Shown here: in pieces, positions 1 through 12,286 of the stretch
Position numbering within the stretch: the first letter of the stretch is position 1
Layout of the letters: every line of letters begins with the position of its first letter
NCBI GenBank assembly: GCA_003254885.1
Contig: QANT01008032.1
Coordinates: forward strand, 124,001 to 188,000
Source of the DNA: Purshia tridentata
Taxonomy: Eukaryota > Streptophyta > Magnoliopsida > Rosales > Rosaceae
Length of the DNA stretch: 64,000 nt
Direction: 5' to 3'
Translations under genes and position numbers: made by a program
Notes under the pieces: model-generated
Told to the model about the DNA's origin: nothing
Databases searched by the model: none
What the model saw: the letters and a program-made list of their open reading frames with translations, nothing else

Positions 1-3000
1 TGCTTAAAGAAGACCTGTCACATGACTCTGATAGGCATGAAGGTGATCGGCGCTTCATGAGATTCCAAAAGAGGTTCCTTCAAAACTTGGCATTCTGGCT
101 TCTGTTTCTCTTTCTCAAATTGGCCACCACTGATTAGTACTGATTCTTCTAAGAATTGGTTAAGCTTTTTGTCTGATTGCTTGTGAGGATGTTGCATAAC
201 ATAAATCTTGCCCCTTACGTAAGGGTGAGTCTTTTGCTTACGTCAGTATATATGGGGTGCCTGTCTGTATTTCATGCAACTATATTTGGTTTAGAAATAG
301 TTCTTCAGTTTTCAGCCATAAAAGTGATGCTCTCTCATCACCATTTCTTCAAGCAAATTGTTGAGAGAAGTATCCCAAATTGGGAAAATAAGGCCTTGCA
401 TAATAGATAATATGGTCTTGGGCCTCTCCACCTATAGCCAATTGGTTTTAGGTCCAATTTCTTCATTGTATCATCCACGTGTTAGGCCAATCGGCCACAC
501 ATGCTCCCACATTACCCAAAAACAAGATGTCCACCTTAGGGGGCACGTTGAGAGGAGTATTCCACATCGGGAAACTAAAGTCTTGCATAATAGAATATAA
601 TGTCTCGGGCCTCTCCACCCATAGCCAATTAGTTTTAGGTTGGATGATCCAATTTCTTCACAAATGTATCTAACACCATAATGTCATTATAAAAGAGCTG
701 TGTTATTGAGCTGTTAGATTTGCCTTTATTTTCTTGGTTTCTTTTTCCTATTTTATTAGGTTTTACATCCTTTTCTTTAGAATTTCATTGGGCTGATTTA
801 GAGGCAAATTTCTCTTGGACCTGTATTTTCAAGATGATGACCAGCCATTTTGTTGTAGATACCCTGTTGTTCCAACTATTCTGACCAGAATATTCTGGTG
901 GAGAATTTGTTTGGATGAGGCTCAAATGGTGGAGAGTAATGCTGCTGCTGCCACAGAAATGGCTATGCGGTTGTATGCTAAGCACCGTTGGTGCATTACA
1001 GGGACTCCTATACAGCGTAAACTTGATGACTTATATGGACTTTTAAGATTTCTTAAAGCATGCCCTTTCAATGCTTCTAGGTGGTGGATTGAAGTTATAC
1101 GAGATCCATATGAGGTATGAAGTTCAGTACATTCTCTACTGTTTCAACTATCCGAATGTTTTCTAAAACAGAGGCTGCTTGCCCGTGTAAAAAGCTCAAA
1201 GAACCCAGCTGACTAGAACCATAAAGATAAATTTATACCTTAAGCATAATATTTGCCAAGTTGACACTTCAATCTAGTAAAATGCGAATATTAATTATGA
1301 ACTCATCCTTCTATTAATGTTTTCACAATTTAGTGTTGTTAAGTGTTTTCTCATGCTTATTCCTAAAGATGTCCTTCTGGCTTTCCAGTTATTTTACTGA
1401 GTTATCATTGAGTTCAAAAATAGTGTATATCACACAACTTTCTTAATCAATTTTTCCTTTCCTTTTCAGAGGAGAGATACAGGAGCTATGGAATTTACTC
1501 ATAAATTCTTCAAAAAAATCATGTGGCGATCTTCAAAAGTACATGTTGCAGATGAGTTGCAGCTTCCCCCTCAGGAGGAATGCCTCTCTTGGCTCACTTT
1601 ATCTCCAATTGAAGAGCATTTTTACCAGAGGCAACATGAAACTTGTGTGAGTTATGCCCAAGAAGTCATTGAAAGTTTGAAAGATGATATTCTGAAAAGA
1701 AAAGTCAGAGGTTGTTAATAGTTGTTTTACAACTTCATTTAAGAGTCATTCCCAAAAGCAATATAATAAGTTACAAGCAAGGGAAGTAATTTTTAGGTCT
1801 CACAAAATATTCATGCTTACTATTCTCAGGATTCTTAGCATCTAATGATTCAGATCCTTTCATCACACATGCGGAGGCAGGAAAGCTGCTGAACACACTC
1901 TTGAAGCTTCGCCAAGCATGCTGCCACCCTCAAGTAGGAAGCTCTGGGCTTCGTTCTCTGCAACAGACCCCCATGACCATGGAAGAAATATTAATGGTGC
2001 GTTTCATATTAGAACAACTTTTTGTTACATTATCAAACTTATAGCCAGTTCTCTGTTTTAAGGGATCTTGTTCTGTAGGTTCTTGTAGATAAGACGAAGG
2101 TAGAAGGAGAGGAAGCACTCAGGAGGTTAGTTAGTGCTCTCAATGCACTTGCCGCCATAGCTGTAATTGAGCAAAATTTTAATCACGCAATATCACTGTA
2201 CAAGGAAGCGTTGGCTTTAGCTGAAGAGCATGCTGAGGATTTTCGCCTGGACCCTTTGTTGTATATTCACATTTATCATAATCTTGCTGAAACACTTCCA
2301 TTGGCAACAAACTGCTGCTCCTCAAAAGGAGAACTGTTTCCTGGGAGCTCTGGGGAAATGGCCTCCAGGATTATTGGCAGTGAAAAGTGTGATCAATGTG
2401 TAATGAAGAGGCGAAAACTGAGTGGGAAACACAATTTTGCCATTGATGCTTGTAAATCACTTGATGGTACATCTGAATTATCGGATAATGGCCTTTTTGT
2501 TGACCCAGAATCTGTAAATGTGCCCCATGCATCATGTAGTTCTTTCAGTGATGTATCTTTGAGAGCAGATTTTGACAATATTAAACAGAAATTCTTATCT
2601 GCATTCAGTTCAAAGCTATCAATGGCTCAACAGGAGTTTAAGAAATCTTACACACAGGTATATTTCCTCCCTGTCGACCATTGTCTATCTTAATACATAC
2701 AGAACATTTCATCTTTGAATTTAGGACTTTCTGTGCTAAATAATCAATGGTAGCCCCATCTTAATTTTCCTTCTTTCTTGAGGCTTGGAGCAGACTAAAT
2801 AATTTCATGAATTTTTTTCCCATATTTTCTCCTTTTGTATCTCTGCTTCTTCCTTTTTATGTGTTTAACATTTAGATAAATTTTTTAAAGGTTTGTAACA
2901 CAATTAGCGAAAGAAAAGATCTAAGTACAGTTTGGTGGTTGGAAGTCCTTCTTCACGCTGAAAAGAACAAAGACTTCTCTAGTGAGTTGATCAGAAAGAT

Positions 3001-6000
3001 TGAAGAGGCCCTCGTAGCAACTCTAAGCAATTCGAAGTCATCGAGAATTTTGTCCCGGTTAGTAACCATTTGGGTTCTCTATATCACTTCTATTGCAGGG
3101 CATAAACTTGACCTTTTGCTCTTTTTATGTCTACAATAGTAGCTTGTAGTTTCTGTACCTTAGATTAAGAAATATTTCGCATCTCAAGAATGTTGTTCGT
3201 AGTTTCCATTGAATTCTCAACTAGTAAGATGCATATTGTCATTTATTCAGGAGGTCATCTACTAGATGAAGACCTTGTAGTAAACCTAATCTATTTTGTT
3301 ATATTGTGTGGATACTGATCAACTTTTAGTCCTTTTGATCTAGTTTCCGAAGCATAAGTGGTCTAAAGTATCATATGCAGACTGGTTTGGACCAATTAGA
3401 AACATGTAGGAAAGTGTTACTTGATCGACTTATTGAAATTGATCAGACCATGGAGAACCCAAAAGAGGAGGATATTCAATGCTTGAGATACTGTAGAAAT
3501 TGCCAGCCTAATGGTGATGGTCCTCTATGCGTTCAATGTCAAGTAGATGAATTATTTCAGGTTTGTTACTTATGTTGTTCGGTAGCCTTGTTGATTCCCA
3601 ATATGACCTAGATGTTTTGTTTGGTCTTAATAATTTGATTTCTTTACCAGAGTTATGAAGCAAGGCTCTTTCACCATGAAAAAGTAGGTGGAGGGGTAGC
3701 TACATCTGCTGAAGAGGCTGTGGATATGCAGAAGAAGAACTCTGCACTTAATCGTTTTTATCAGAATTTGTCACAGCCAAATAAAGATTCAATGTCACCC
3801 AGTTCTAATAAAGGGTCGAAGAAGAGAGCTGTTGGAAAAGTTTTGGTCAGTTACAATATCTCACTACTACTTTTGTTTACAGTAAAGTGGCATTGGAATG
3901 TGTTTTTGGTTCATAACTTTGAGGCAGAGTTTTGGAACGTGTTCTCACTCACTCTCTCTCTCTCTCTCTCAAGCATTTAGTTTTCTTGATGACAGCATAT
4001 AGTTCGCTCAAACTGCTGGTTGGGCTGAAACCTTTTTCTTCCTTTGGTTTTACTTGAGTGTATATGTTGACTCACCCAAAGAGTATTGTTTTTGAGTTTT
4101 TCTCATAATATGATGTAATTTTTTTTTCTCTTATCAGCTAAAAGCTTTGTAAAAAAAATTTATATAAATTCCATAGGCTTCTGCTTGTGATTTATTAAAT
4201 ACAGAAAATAGTTTGTCCTAATTTAATTTTGCATGTAGTGCATGTGACTGGTTCACTTAAGTTAGTCATTTGCAATCCCTGTATGACCTCCTTAGTATTA
4301 TATATGGACACTATGTTCCAATTAGAATACATGACCACTCATCACTGTATTTATACTATTTGCTCTGAAGTGCAAATGGCTTTAGCATCTTGGTTTTGGT
4401 TTGGATTGATATACTTCGGGAATGCTCTTGATTTTCTCTTTAAGCAGCCAAAGGATGCTTTTATAACCTGTCTTGTTTATCATATTGGGTTGATAGATCA
4501 CACGAGGGCCATCTGAATTAGAGGTTGTTCTTGGGGTTATAAAAAGCCATTGCAAGTCCCATTTAGGGAGGGAAGGTATATCAGAAGCCACCAAGCACCT
4601 CCAAATTCTTGAGGTATGTCCTGATTAATATTTTTCTTCCAGTAGCAACTACTTGATTGCAAGTCTGCAACTAAGCACTCCTGTAATATTGAATGATAGA
4701 AGAAAGAGGACCTACTCATACTCTAATTTATTTTTTGTTATTCTTTTTACTTTGTCATGCTAATTATCCATTTAGATCATTTCAAGAGCCTTCATCTAAT
4801 AGTATTGCAATGGAGCAAACCAGTTTGTTAAAATCTGATCCTTCTTCTTTATTACCTGGTTAAGGGCATGCGCAAGGAGTTTGGCCATGCAAGATCCTTG
4901 GCAATAGCCCAAGCTCAAATGCTGAAAGCTTATGATGAAATTAATATGGCAACCACAAGATTGCGGCTGGCAGAAAATGAGAATGATAAATCTCTTGATG
5001 CTTTAAGTGAACATGAATTACCTTCAGCTAACATCATACACACTAGTGAAAAGTTCACATCCTTGAGATTGTTGTCTTGTATAAAAGGGAAACTTCGTTA
5101 CTTAAAGGTACAAAACCAAAATCCATTTTTAACCATTGATATTTAATTTTATTTTGCTTGGGTATGTATGCTATAATAAGTCAAATTCAGGCCCAGAGGC
5201 AGCATGAAGGAAGGCTTCATTTGTGCTATGCTTTGTCTACTAAATTACATTTTATCAGAAAATAATACAAAATTTCCCATTTTTACTGACCTTTCTTCTC
5301 ATTCTTTTTCAAAAATTAAATATTTGATCTCCTTTGCTGTTGCTGTTGTTGGTACTGACTATTTGAATTGTTCCCAGGGTTTGGTACAAGCTAAACAAAA
5401 CATTTCATTGGAAATTCCAAATAATTCTTTGGTAACTGAATTGGCAGCCACCATGTCAACTTCTACAGAACCAAAAAATGAATGCATACCTACAGGGGAT
5501 AAAGAAACATGCCCAGTTTGTCAAGAAACATTAAGCATTCGAAAGATGGTTTTCCCATGTGGGCATATTACATGCTGTAAATGTAAGTGGTCATCACCCA
5601 TCTCCATAAATATGATAATTGCCTCAATGAAAGGAGACAACACTGTAATCACTTTAAAAGGACTCTTCAAATGAAAATATGGATTATGGCCTAAAAAGAA
5701 CTAGCATACAACTGAAAATCTTTACATGAATGTAATTTCTGGATCATTAGTGAGCCATAATTGGCAATCGTTCAGTTGCATCCTGCTTACTTGGTCTTGT
5801 TTTCTCCTTTTACTATTATTTTCTTTGGAGCGTCTCTTGCATAATAATGCCTTATATTCTCTAAGATACATATCATCTAAATCTGAGTTTACATCCTTCG
5901 TGCTAGGTTTATTTGCAATTACCGAGCAGAGACTGCTTAATAGAGACAAGGTTCTAGATAAGTGGGTAAAATGCCCAACATGTCGACAGCATACTGCTGT

Positions 6001-7370
6001 TGGAAACATTGCTTATGCTGATGATGGACAAGGTGAATCTTGTGGTTCGCTTCATACAACCCAAAGTCGTGAAAAGTGTGAAGCATCTATTATAGTTCAA
6101 GGTTCATATGGAACTAAGGTATACTTCCTACTGCCTTATATGATGCAAACAATTTTCATTGCAGCACCTTTGAGGCAATTTTATTGTTCATGTACCTGTG
6201 TAGTTCCACAAAGGATTTTTTAGTCTGGACCTCATGTAATTGAGCCACCGTACTTTACTGTTTGGATTGCATGGGTACTCATGCAGATTGAAGCCATTAC
6301 AAGAAGAATCCTGTGGATAAAGTCTACAGATCCGGAGGCTAAAGTTCTTGTTTTTTCAAGCTGGAACGATGTCCTTGACGTGTTGGAGCATGCTTTCATG
6401 GCAAATGGAATTACTCATATCCGGATGAAAGGAGGAAGGTAAGAGGATCTCCAAAAATGTTGACTTTGACCACATTTTAGATAAAAATGTATTTGTAGGT
6501 TGTTGATTTCATGGGTCCCAAAACGTTTAGTTGAAACCTGAAACACGCAGAATGGCGTGTGCATGCATTAAACCAAGGAAAAATAAAAATTAGTTATTCA
6601 GTTGTTGGTATTCTTGATAAAATATACTGAACTTGGAGTTACTTTATCTTTATTTTGCCGTAAGTACAGGAAATCACAAGTTGCCATTAGTGAATTTAAA
6701 GGAGAAAAGAGAAGCACAAAAGGAAATCAGAAGACACATGGCCAGAAACCAGAACAAAGATCCGTTCAAGTGTTGCTGCTCTTAATTCAACATGGAGCAA
6801 ACGGCCTCAATCTTTTAGAAGCAAAGCATGTTATTCTTGTTGAACCACTTCTCAATCCAGCAGCAGAAGCGCAAGCAATCAGCCGGGTACACCGAATTGG
6901 ACAGAAAAATAAGACCATAGCTCATCGTTTCATAGTATGTGCATCTCTGTTTCTGATACTTTAGTATTTAGTAGCAAACATTCGTTACTAAAGTCATCTT
7001 TGGATTTTGGATATCCAGTCTCACACCTTCTGATGGACTTGTGAAATTTGCTTTCATTTCGTCCAATGCATGCACTAACACACTGGTGTAATCTCCCTTT
7101 TCCTTGTGGTGGTGTTAGGTTAAAGGCACGGTTGAAGAGAGCATATATAAACTCAACAAAAGCAGGAACTCCAGTGCCTTCATTAGCGGGAACACAAAGA
7201 ACCAAGACCAGCCTTTTTTGACACTGAAAGACATGGAATCCTTATTTGCAACAGTGCCATCCACTGTACCAGAAACTGATGAAAAACCAACTGAAAGTCT
7301 AAGACATTTGCCACCTTCTGTGGCCGCCGCTATGGCAGCTCAGAAGAGACTCAAGGCGTCCTCGCACTAA
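1..7370 (+). CDS. SHPRH-type SNF2 ATPase / RING E3 ligase, 3' part of gene
   Basis: The 5' end lies outside the window. Fifteen exons join in frame: <1-73, 859-1114, 1470-1710, 1830-1996, 2079-2657, 2891-3057, 3344-3560, 3651-3845, 4497-4613, 4865-5107, 5378-5582, 5907-6118, 6287-6438, 6670-6934, 7119-7370. All introns are GT-AG. Exon 2 carries the helicase motif II variant DEAQ and then TGTPIQ. A C3HC4 RING (CPVCQET, CGHITCCKC, CPTCRQH) is split over exons 11-12. Exons 13-14 hold the second RecA-like lobe (VLVFSSWNDVLDVLEHAF, then HGANGLNLLEA and SRVHRIGQ). A RING placed between the helicase lobes is the signature of SHPRH/Rad5-like proteins, which in animals and yeast polyubiquitinate PCNA during tolerance of DNA damage. 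By recall the sequence closely follows Arabidopsis At2g40770. A role in plant replication repair is inferred. Exon edges could be off by a base or two. Confidence 0.95.
359..663 (+). mobile_element. TRIM-type miniature LTR retroelement in SHPRH intron (fossil)
   Basis: Two related blocks of about 105-118 bp, 359-465 and 546-663, lie in the same orientation with about 80 bp between them. Both open with a (T/C)GTTGAGAG start and share the core GCCTCTCCACC. Directly after the first block is a degraded initiator-methionine-tRNA primer-binding site (466 onward), and directly before the second is a short purine run (536-543). Small LTRs, a primer site, almost no interior and no coding capacity are the hallmarks of terminal-repeat retrotransposons in miniature. 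The two LTRs differ clearly, so the copy is old. It sits wholly inside an intron. Confidence 0.7.
3952..3970. repeat. (CT)n microsatellite in SHPRH intron 8
   Basis: A short run of CT dinucleotides lies inside the intron between the exons ending at 3845 and starting at 4497. Confidence 0.8.
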
Positions 7371-8050
7371 ATTATTCTTTTCATGAGAATCATAATTTAA
7401 TAAGAGTGATGTACATTGTATAATATATCTTACTATCGTAGCGTAGAAAAAAGTAGGCACCTTTGTATTTATTTTTGTAGGCTTTCTAACCATATTTTTG
7501 CTTTGAATCTTGTTTCTGCTCTATGTATATAACTATATATGGAATTCTCCATATTTGTTAGATCTCTGTGATGTTAAAGACAGATTCTAATCCATAAATA
7601 TCTTTTCAAGTGATTTCTCTCATGTGTCTTCATCTCCATCCATCCTCATAATTCTTCATATATATGCCATATCAGAAAATACAAAGATGGTCCAGAGTTT
7701 AAGTCCAACTAGATTTTCACTTGATCAAACGAACAACCAACCCAAGATTCTGTTGAAATTTAGACCCGTGTGAAGTTGGAACTTGGAAAAGCAGCAGAAT
7801 TTAGAGAAGCCGTGTCTTCCTTCCAATAAGCCCACTGAATTTTCGCATAATAAAACAGGAAGACAATCTTATCTTTGACAAGCAAGCACTGCCGACGTAG
7901 CCATCACAACTCGAAAAGCGTGTCCGTCTTTAAATTAGGGTTTAGGGATAAGACGTGGTAACTCTTCTGACTAGGCTAATACCAGTTGCTGCGGGGTCTG
8001 CAGTCTTCAAGCACAATCTCGATTCTGCAACCCTCTGTTTTCTCGACTTT

Positions 8051-8095
8051 ACACGTGCCTTCCCCTTGATGTCACGTGTCCATGACAGACACGTG
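8051..8095 (+). promoter_or_regulatory. Three CACGTG G-box/ABRE sites
   Basis: CACGTG occurs at 8052-8057, 8073-8078 and 8090-8095, three times in 44 bp and just upstream of a TATA box. CACGTG is bound by bZIP (ABF/AREB, GBF) and bHLH (PIF, MYC) factors. Several ABRE-like copies close together usually mark ABA- or stress-responsive promoters. The sites are seen directly; the response is inferred. Confidence 0.75.
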
Positions 8096-8133
8096 GAGCA
8101 GCGGGAATATCGTCACCCTCACCCTCCAACCCC

Positions 8134-8142
8134 TATATATAT
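8134..8142 (+). promoter_or_regulatory. TATA box of the small stress-type gene
   Basis: TATATATAT lies about 40 bp after the last G-box and about 62 bp before the chosen ATG, which predicts a transcription start near 8165. Confidence 0.6.
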
Positions 8143-8203
8143 TGCGAACCCACAACTCCAACTTCATAAACTCAAGAGAAAGACCAGACTCGCTAGGATA
8201 ACC

Positions 8204-8689
8204 ATGGAATTCTCTGTGTGTCACAAGAGTACACACAAGTTTTGCTCGTCTCTCCCCACACACAAAACCAAAGGGCCCTCAAGTACTACTCTATACAGCC
8301 AAACTGGTGTTGTTCAGAATTTAGCAGTGCGATCGTGGAGTCCCACTTGGGGGTCATTGAGACAAAGGGCGTGGCAGAATCAATGGTCAAGAGTGATGCA
8401 GCAACAAGGAGTGGCAGTCAGATGTGCGGATTTGGGTTGTTCATCATCAGGGGCAGTGGGGAGCGAGATAGAAAGAGAATTGGAGGCTGAGATGGAACAA
8501 GAAGGAGAAGAGGAGTGGATGACAGACAAGTGCGGAGGAGGAGCGGTGGAGCTGTTGGAGTGTTTGGAACGTGAAGCAATCATGGGGGATGATGAAGGAA
8601 AGGAGCCCAATGACTACAACCGAAGGGCTCAAATCTTTTACAAGAGTTCCAGAGTTTTCCAGGCTCTCAAGGAACGCACTAACAAGTAG
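8204..8689 (+). CDS. Small plant protein of unknown function, single exon
   Basis: This is an intronless ORF of 161 residues. The start at 8204 is preferred over in-frame extension to 7955 because a TATA box lies at 8134-8142 and the ATG has the strong context AACCATGG. The N-terminus is basic and rich in Cys, His and Ser. The middle is rich in Trp and Gln, followed by an acidic Glu-rich stretch (ELEAEMEQEGEEE). The C-terminal 45 residues are charged and look the most conserved (ELLECLEREAIMG, DYNRRAQIF, SSRVFQALKE). I recall this C-terminal pattern from small plant proteins of unknown function but cannot name the family. No signal peptide, membrane segment or catalytic motif is visible. The three G-boxes upstream suggest ABA or stress induction. 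Confidence 0.75.
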   Translation: MEFSVCHKSTHKFCSSLPTHKTKGPSSTTLYSQTGVVQNLAVRSWSPTWGSLRQRAWQNQWSRVMQQQGVAVRCADLGCSSSGAVGSEIERELEAEMEQEGEEEWMTDKCGGGAVELLECLEREAIMGDDEGKEPNDYNRRAQIFYKSSRVFQALKERTNK

Positions 8690-9279
8690 TAATCATGAAT
8701 CATAGTGTTGCTTACCCAACAATCTTAATTTACAAGTCACAATGTGACATGACATGAATTGTAGTGATGATTTGTCAACTGTTAGATATCTTTATATATC
8801 TCATACACTGAGATTATATGTGATAAGATTTCATAACTTTGATATGGTACATTATTTACACATTCATCTGAATAATTTTGCTTCAACATGAAAAATAAAA
8901 CTGACTAGAGTGCCTTTGTGAACTCACCAAACACCATGTCCACCTGAAAGATCAATCAACTGTAATTGAAGGACAGACCATGTTGCAAGTTGCAACCACG
9001 GAAAAGCATTCACATAAAACCGGCAGGATTACGAGTTATGTCAGATTGTCAATGGATAAAATAAACATATGTCGATTCATTTAATAGTACAACAAACCAA
9101 TTATGCCCAACAACCCTACAAGAACAAGAAAAACATTATAACAATTCTACATAAAAGACAATACCCAAATGGGAACACCATTCGCTGACTGCCCTAAGTG
9201 CACAACCATGGTGGCTCTTAACTTGCGATGTCTCAACTGGCAATAAAATGGCCAGAGAGAGCTCCTCCTACAAGGCTCA
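8690..9279. other. Intergenic, between convergent genes
   Basis: The two 3' flanks face each other here. The sequence is AT-rich and I see no gene or repeat in it. Confidence 0.6.
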
Positions 9280-11062
9280 CTAACAGAACTTCCACCGGTT
9301 ATTGCAGTTTACACATGTTACATATGTTGTCATGGGTTCATCAGCACTCCGAGTCTGCATTTGGTAGTAGGTGGTCTTGCGATGCCCACATCGACTGCAC
9401 TTGAATTGATCAGTTGTAGCTTTTGGCGCACCTCCACGCTCACACTCAAACAACGCTTTTTCTTCAAGCTTTTTGTTCTCTTGTTGCCTCTGGTCACTCG
9501 CCATCTCAGCTGTAGACATGTTCACAAGCCTCTCCGCCTCGATATCTCCAAGAAGAACTTTTCTGCGGAAATCTGGGTTCTTTTGGTCTTTCAGGTTAAA
9601 AATTAAAGATCGATACTTAGCCTTATTCTTGTCATTGGAACTACCCCACTGTTCATACAGCACGGATTCCAAAGTCACAGCAACTCGAATAGGGTCCGAT
9701 GCATTCACATAATCCGCAAATCTTTCACCGACAGCCTCCTCAGAAACCTTAGACAAAGCCTCGTGTAGCATTCCCCTTACTTTGTCGCGTGTTGCATCAT
9801 TAGACTTAATCATTGATGTTAACCTTGGGGCACCTGACTTTGGGGGAGCAGAGGGGGTAAGTGCCGGTTTCTTCACTTCTTTGGCCACCCTTTCAACCTT
9901 TCCGTTCTCTGCCGATCCAGCTTTCACAGAGCTTGGTTTAACACCATGGTCAACCTTCTTAACCTCAACAGGCTCAGCCTTGGAAACCTTCTCAACCTTC
10001 ACAACAGATGCCTTCTGAACCTTCTCAGGCCTGGGACTGTTGGCATTTGGAGACTCACGTTTCAGAGAGTCGTTTCTTTCCAACATATCTTTGTTTGCTT
10101 CCTTCATAACAATTCCTTTCCATGTCTCAATTAGGCCAGAAACAAACGTCTGGATTTTCTTTCTAGGATGCTTTGTGAGATGGCGGAGACGCTTCCCAAC
10201 CTGAAAATTTGCATAACAAGGCTCAAAACAAATCCCAAAACCTATTTTGCAGGTAAGCAAATCAAAGGCATAAGAATTGCAGTACAGTGAATTCGGCATG
10301 TATTTTTAATCTGTGCAGCATCTCAAAAGAATTACACATTGCAGCAGCATGATCGGTTACCACCACTATCCACAACAAAAAACAAAAGGTGCAATGTATT
10401 AACTAACTTAAATCCCATAAGCATATATATATATATGGGTATAATGGGGTCAAACACCCGTGACATCTTCATAAAGAACTTCAATTTCATTTTTAATACT
10501 GCTAATATCTATGCCTTTAAGAACTAAAACTGCACTGTTACGAAAGAAGTTCAACAACCCAAAAGATTTTTATCTTCCAGCATATGTTTTACTAGTCACG
10601 ATGAATTAGAAAACCAATGTGATAAACAAGGACACTAAATTGCAGCTTTTTTTTTTTTGGGAGATAAAATTCTAAATTATATGTGGTTCGAATTGTTCCC
10701 GTCCACAAAACTTATAATAAACAAAGATAGAAAAAACGAAACTTTCAGATCCAAATTCTCTTCCCAGAATTAAAAGTCTATTCTTAAACCACAGAGAGCA
10801 GAAGCAATAAGTAATTGAAACATGCAGAACCCTTAGAAAAAATAACGATAACAGTGAAAATAAATAAATAAATCCAAATTTTTAATTCTAAAGAAAAGAA
10901 AAATACTTGGGTTGAGACGAGCAGTTGATAAGTGACGGGAAAATTCTTGAGCTGCTCCAAGGCATCAAGGCATTGGGTTTCCTCGGCGCCTCCGTCGCAA
11001 GATGTGGCGGCGTCCGCCGTCTTCTTCACCGCTTCGTACAGCTCCACCAGCTCCTTCTCCAT
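9280..11062 (-). CDS. TFIIS: Transcription elongation factor S-II (TFIIS)
   Basis: Two exons, 10907-11062 and 9280-10200, give 358 residues. TFIIS rescues backtracked RNA polymerase II by stimulating cleavage of the nascent RNA. All three domains are present: an N-terminal LW/TFIIS-N domain (to about residue 80, including VGKRLRHLTKHPRKK), a charged Lys/Ser/Pro linker, a central polymerase-binding domain (about 165-280, starting at RDKVRGMLHEAL) and a C-terminal zinc ribbon with Cys320, Cys323, Cys348 and Cys351. The catalytic acidic pair D339-E340 sits in RSADEP at the tip of the ribbon hairpin. The start ATG at 11062 gives MEKELVELYEAV, typical of plant TFIIS. A likely 5'-UTR intron spans 11097-11207, and a GA-rich stretch (11211-11226) lies just upstream. 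Length and motifs look intact. Confidence 0.95.
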
Positions 11063-12286
11063 CGTCCCCAATTCTCCTTATTTTCGCTTCAATCACCTGA
11101 ATAGAATTCAAAGGGTCAGTCAACGAGGAGAAAAATCAATACCCAGATAAGTAATTAACCAAAATTCAAGCGCAATGGAATTGAATTGATGGGACTGAAT
11201 GAAAAACCTAGAGAGAGAGAGAGAGATCGGTGTCGAACAAAACGAGAGGGGGACTCTGACAGTCCTCTCTTTTATTTGGCTTCCGATAAATTTCCAATTT
11301 CTGTTTGGAAGAAGAGAAATAAACGTTTGGATTGATACGGCTCACCCTATTTAACTTCACTGGGATCGGAGATCTAACGGCTGCTCTTGACGCCACGTGT
11401 AATTAAGATAGCATCGCAACCGCATAGGACTGGTCCTAGACTGAGTAGGATTAGGGTTCAGTTGGTTTTCTGTTTTGGTACTTTAACACGGCGCGTCGAC
11501 TTACGCGCTCCTCTGTTCCAACTACCAAGCTAGTTATAGATTTGAGTTCGGTGGGTACTTTTCCATGCGTTTTTCTTTTTCTTTTTCTTTTTTTCCTTTT
11601 CCTTTTTTTTTTTTAATTTTCTGGGTTGGGCCTTATATTTGGAGATAAACGCAAAGAGCCGACTTTTGATCACAAGGCTTCCAATACAAGACCCAAATGA
11701 GGAAACTTGCTAGATTGAATTCGAAAGTTGCTAATTTGGAAGCCTCAACGGGAAAATATTTTTACGTATACTGCTAATTTATAAGCTTTCCTTTTATTTA
11801 TTTATTGTCTGAAAGCTTCCCTCTATGAAGAAGAAATATACAAGGATTTTGAAAACAAGCAAGCTTTTAGCAACACCATTCCTATGAAGGGCTTGAATGG
11901 CCTAGCAGCCAAATTGCCAATATACGCAGCCTTCTTTTCCTCATTAAAAGAAAATGAAAAAAACATGGTTTCTTCCTTATGAACTGAGCAAAGGCAAATA
12001 GATCATGTGCAGAATTTCATATGGTTATTTACTCCAAGGTGGTGCAATGTGCAATCAAAACACAGTTAATTAGCAAGCAAAATTGCAAGAACGGAACAAA
12101 AACATGCCCCAGGAATTACTGAAAATAAAGGCGTTGGCATGTAATTTACGATGAACAACAGTTCGGAACTACATGATTATTGAAATAAACTCTTCCAACT
12201 CTAGTCTCGTCAAAACAACATTTACCATGGTTATCTCATACCACAAACAGAACCCAAAAGTTTTACCAGAATGTTCAATTCCCTTC
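11063..12286. other. Intergenic: TFIIS 5' leader/promoter and QCR10 3' flank
   Basis: 11063-11400 carries the TFIIS leader with a probable intron. The rest is non-coding and includes CT- and T-rich tracts around 11570-11615. I see no gene. Confidence 0.55.

Larger units (their letters stand above)
7371..8203. other. Intergenic: SHPRH 3' end and promoter of next gene
   Basis: There is no coding signal here. The first part is the AT-rich 3' flank of SHPRH. The second part is the promoter of the small gene at 8204, with a cluster of G-boxes and a TATA box listed separately. Confidence 0.7.

Noticed and set aside
466-480. Possible tRNA gene remnant
   Set aside because: It is only a primer-binding-site match next to an LTR; there is no cloverleaf.
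7955-8203. N-terminal extension of the small gene upstream of 8204
   Set aside because: It would run through three G-boxes and a TATA box and has no protein-like composition.
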